A DNA stretch of 8,076 nucleotides, from the NCBI GenBank assembly GCA_947372405.1, contig CANBTO010000213.1, forward strand, positions 1 to 8,076, given 5' to 3'. Made by a program: the position numbers and the translations under genes. Position 1 is the stretch's first letter; each line of letters opens with the position of its first letter. Under the pieces are notes generated by a model, which was not told the DNA's origin, searched no databases, and worked only from the letters and a program-made list of their open reading frames with translations. Of this stretch, positions 6,217-8,076 are shown piece by piece. The stretch is from Verrucomicrobiaceae bacterium (lineage in GTDB: Bacteria > Verrucomicrobiota > Verrucomicrobiae > Verrucomicrobiales > Akkermansiaceae).

Positions 6217-7461
6217 TCAGAACATGTAGTCCAGTTCCACCGAAACCCGGGTGGCGTCTGGAAGGGAGGTGGTGTTCCGGGGTCCGATGTAGGTGTCGCC
6301 CTCGGAGTTGAACCAGGCGAACTTGGCGAGCGCGGTGAAATGTTCGTCGAACTTCTTGGTCAGCACGGAGTCATACTCCCAGCCGTATCCGGCGGAAATC
6401 TCGTTGTCGCCCATTGCGTGGAGGGCATTCATCCACTTCATGCCCCAGAAGATGGGCATGGTGTGCGTGAGGTAGAGGTCGGTGAGGCCGTTGTGCGCGC
6501 CGGAGATGCGGCCCGCGTCGGTGACGTCCGCGAAGCCGTTGAACACGTGGACCGTGGCCAGCGGTGTCTTGAATCCGGCATCAAGGTGTTCCAATCCGAC
6601 GGTGACGGACTGTGATCCAAAGCTTTTGGTGGCGTTGAAGTGGCCGTAGAACGCCTCCTTGTCACCGAGCACGCCCGCCTTGTCCTGCCAGGCGAGTTCG
6701 CCATAGAGGGTGACGCCCATGACGTCCTTCTTGGCGCTGAGTCCGAAGGTGTTGTTGTCCCAGGCCCCCACATTCTCGAAATTCATGATGTAGGCGTAGG
6801 CACCGAGGGTGAGCCCTTCAAAGCCCGTGTAAGAGGCGTTGAACAGGTTGACGCTGGCGGCGATGTCCCCGACGTTGGTGAATCCGGGCACAAGCGGCGC
6901 ATTCGCGTCGGAGCCGAAGATCCGGTTCACCTGGTCGATGTAGGCGTAGTTGAGGGTCAGGCCGGGGATGGATTTGTTAGACAACGAGATCGCGTCAAAG
7001 GTCTGTTCGTTTTCCCGCCAGCCCACATTGCCGATGAACGCGGCGTTGTCGTAGATGATCCGCTGACGGCCGATCCTGGCGACGGTGTCGAAGCCGTCGT
7101 ATTGGAGATACGCCTGATTGAGCTCGTTGGTCTCGGGGTCGGCGATGAGTGATTTCGTGGGATCGAAGGGGTTCGCGCCGGGCGCTCCGCCGTTATAGTG
7201 GTCCACGGCGGCTTGGGAGAACTCGCCTTCGATCATCGCGCTGAATCCGTTCCATGACATGGTCTTCAGACCGACCCTTTCGCGGAAGGTCCATGCGTTG
7301 GACGGATCGAAGCCGTCGAGGTCCGCATATTCATAGCGGCTGCGGATGTCGATGGTCGGAGTGATCCAGTATTTGGCGGGTTCCGGTGCGGGAACGAATT
7401 CAGGTGTGCCGGCACGAAGCACGGGAGCGGTGAGCAACAGGATTGCGGTTTGGTATTTCAT
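6217..7461 (-). CDS. Outer-membrane beta-barrel porin, alginate-export-like
   Basis: This 414-residue protein appears to be an outer-membrane porin. A short signal peptide (MKYQTAILLLTAPVLRA) probably ends near residue 17. The rest alternates polar and aromatic residues in barrel-like strands, such as TIDIRSRYEYADL, LTLNYAYIDQ and LTLGAYAYIMNFE. The chain ends in Phe (VELDYMF), the usual signal for outer-membrane assembly. Residues 131-157 (GRQRIIYDNAAFIGNVGWRE onwards) resemble the alginate-export porin group as I know it; no search was possible, and a general anion porin is equally possible. The ATG at 7461 is the only start that keeps the signal peptide; no Shine-Dalgarno sequence precedes it. 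It is transcribed toward nrtA but ends in its own terminator. Its position suggests, without proving, that it lets nitrate into the periplasm. Confidence 0.8.
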   Translation of the reverse strand: MKYQTAILLLTAPVLRAGTPEFVPAPEPAKYWITPTIDIRSRYEYADLDGFDPSNAWTFRERVGLKTMSWNGFSAMIEGEFSQAAVDHYNGGAPGANPFDPTKSLIADPETNELNQAYLQYDGFDTVARIGRQRIIYDNAAFIGNVGWRENEQTFDAISLSNKSIPGLTLNYAYIDQVNRIFGSDANAPLVPGFTNVGDIAASVNLFNASYTGFEGLTLGAYAYIMNFENVGAWDNNTFGLSAKKDVMGVTLYGELAWQDKAGVLGDKEAFYGHFNATKSFGSQSVTVGLEHLDAGFKTPLATVHVFNGFADVTDAGRISGAHNGLTDLYLTHTMPIFWGMKWMNALHAMGDNEISAGYGWEYDSVLTKKFDEHFTALAKFAWFNSEGDTYIGPRNTTSLPDATRVSVELDYMF

Positions 7462-7497
7462 AGGTGATGTGATGGATATGGAAGACGGACCGGGAAA

Positions 7498-7513
7498 AGC
7501 GCGATGCCGGCCA
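7498..7513 (-). promoter_or_regulatory. Candidate sigma-54-like promoter of the porin gene
   Basis: The minus strand reads TGGCCG-N5-GCGCT, with the same TGGC and GCGCT halves at the same spacing as the element in front of nrtA. The predicted start point near 7487 leaves a leader of about 26 bases. The -24 half is imperfect (CG for AC), so this rests mainly on its likeness to the nrtA element. Confidence 0.25.
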
Positions 7514-7528
7514 AATGTGGGATTTGGC
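7510..7528. repeat. Short inverted repeat upstream of the porin gene
   Basis: GCCAAAT (7510-7516) and ATTTGGC (7522-7528) form a perfect 7-base inverted repeat around GTGGG. It overlaps the -24 half of the candidate porin promoter, so it could be an operator. It may also be a chance match. Confidence 0.35.
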
Positions 7529-7557
7529 GGTCACCTCGGAGTGAATCGTTTTCTCGC

Positions 7558-7594
7558 CCGGCATGACGGCGGGTCATCCTCACCGAAATGCCGG
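7558..7594. repeat. Nested inverted repeats between the porin gene and pgk
   Basis: CCGGCAT (7558-7564) pairs with ATGCCGG (7588-7594). ATGAC (7563-7567) pairs with GTCAT (7573-7577). The two share bases 7563-7564, so they are alternative foldings. A further ATGCCGG stands at 7504-7510. The TGTTTT after the outer stem gives a weak terminator-like look on the plus strand. Function is unknown. Confidence 0.3.
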
Positions 7595-7635
7595 TGTTTT
7601 CCGCGTCGTTCCGCGTTTCGTGTCGGCTGCGACGG

Positions 7636-7660
7636 GCGTGCCAGCCGCGGCGGGGCACGC
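7636..7660. repeat. GC-rich hairpin just upstream of pgk
   Basis: GCGTGCC (7636-7642) and GGCACGC (7654-7660) form a perfect 7-base stem with an 11-base loop, followed on the plus strand by TTGTCTTGACA. It could be an operator, or a terminator for a short transcript. Nothing in the window decides between these. Confidence 0.35.
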
Positions 7661-7703
7661 TTGTCTTGACACCGGCCGCTCACTAAGGCGGGATTTCCGC
7701 CCC

Positions 7704-8076
7704 ATGGCCAAGCTATCCATCCGTGACCTCGATCTTTCCGGCAAGCGCGTTCTCATCCGCGTCGATTTCAACGTCCCACAAGACAAGAGCACGGGAGCCA
7801 TCACCAACAACCAGCGCATCGTCGCTGCGCTCCCCACGATCCAATATGCTCTGGAAAAAGGCGCATCCGTGGTTCTCATGTCCCACCTCGGCCGTCCGGA
7901 CGGCGAGAAGATCGCGAAATTCTCCCTCAAGCCCGTTGCTGACGAACTCTCCAAGCTTCTGGGGAAGCCCGTCGAATTCCTGCAGGACTGCGTCGGCCCC
8001 GAAGTGGAGGCCGCCTGTGCCGCTATCCACCCCGGCACCGTGGTTCTGCTGGAAAACCTCCGCTTCCATATCGAGG
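7704..8076 (+). CDS. pgk: Phosphoglycerate kinase, N-terminal part
   Basis: The ATG at 7704 opens a frame that stays open to the right edge (124 complete codons). Pgk is the cytoplasmic glycolytic enzyme that exchanges phosphate between 1,3-bisphosphoglycerate and ADP. The N-terminal, phosphoglycerate-binding domain is visible: RVDFNVP (19-25), Arg38 in [18 protein letters not shown] (60-65) and LLENLRF (115-121), all diagnostic of the family. The nucleotide-binding domain lies outside the window. It is divergent from the porin gene and shows no link to nitrate use, so it probably marks the edge of the nitrate locus. There is no clear ribosome binding site; a 5-base stem (GGCGG/CCGCC, 7687-7702 region) sits directly before the start. 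Confidence 0.97.
   Translation, partial: MAKLSIRDLDLSGKRVLIRVDFNVPQDKSTGAITNNQRIVAALPTIQYALEKGASVVLMSHLGRPDGEKIAKFSLKPVADELSKLLGKPVEFLQDCVGPEVEAACAAIHPGTVVLLENLRFHIE

Noticed and set aside
168..7461. CTA leucine codons often placed before threonine codons (CTAAC in several genes)
   Set aside because: Counter-examples exist (CTA before Pro and Ser, and many Leu-Thr pairs using CTC, CTG or TTG). There is no clear rule.
7666..7671. Perfect TTGACA upstream of pgk
   Set aside because: No acceptable -10 hexamer follows at 16-18 bases (CGGGAT at 7689-7694), and the transcript start would fall almost on the ATG. It is left as a possible half-site only.

Overview
The window looks like a GC-rich Gram-negative bacterium, most likely a member of Verrucomicrobiota. 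I infer this from the style of the phosphoglycerate kinase N-terminus, the mix of cyanobacterial-type nitrate transporter genes with a CysJ-like flavoprotein, and the near absence of Shine-Dalgarno sequences. No database search was possible, so the taxon is an inference.

Almost everything lies on the minus strand and reads right to left as an assimilatory nitrate/nitrite locus. In transcription order it holds: an outer-membrane beta-barrel porin (7461-6217); a hairpin terminator (6189-6151); a promoter region of about 150 bases; a Tat-exported nitrate-binding protein, NrtA (6004-4697); the permease NrtB (4665-3781); an ABC ATPase with an altered switch residue (3775-2846); a second, canonical ABC ATPase (2807-1938); a gap of about 140 bases with small palindromes; a CysJ-type FMN/FAD/NADPH diflavin reductase (1799-168); and, overlapping its last 11 bases, the first 59 codons of what is probably a NirA-type siroheme nitrite reductase (178 to beyond base 1). 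On the opposite strand, after a 242-base divergent intergenic region, phosphoglycerate kinase (pgk) begins at 7704 and runs off the right edge. It looks like unrelated core metabolism.

The working model is as follows. The porin may admit nitrate through the outer membrane. NrtA captures it in the periplasm, and NrtB with two unequal ATPases pumps it into the cytoplasm. The diflavin reductase passes NADPH electrons to the downstream nitrite reductase and perhaps to a nitrate reductase outside the window.

Points of interest are the diflavin-NirA pairing with a similar N-terminal helix motif in both proteins, a diflavin reductase whose connecting segment is about 35-40 residues shorter than in E. 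coli CysJ, an Asn in place of the switch histidine in one ATPase, and sigma-54-like elements of matching form in front of both nrtA and the porin. I saw no tRNA, rRNA, CRISPR array, insertion sequence or phage gene.
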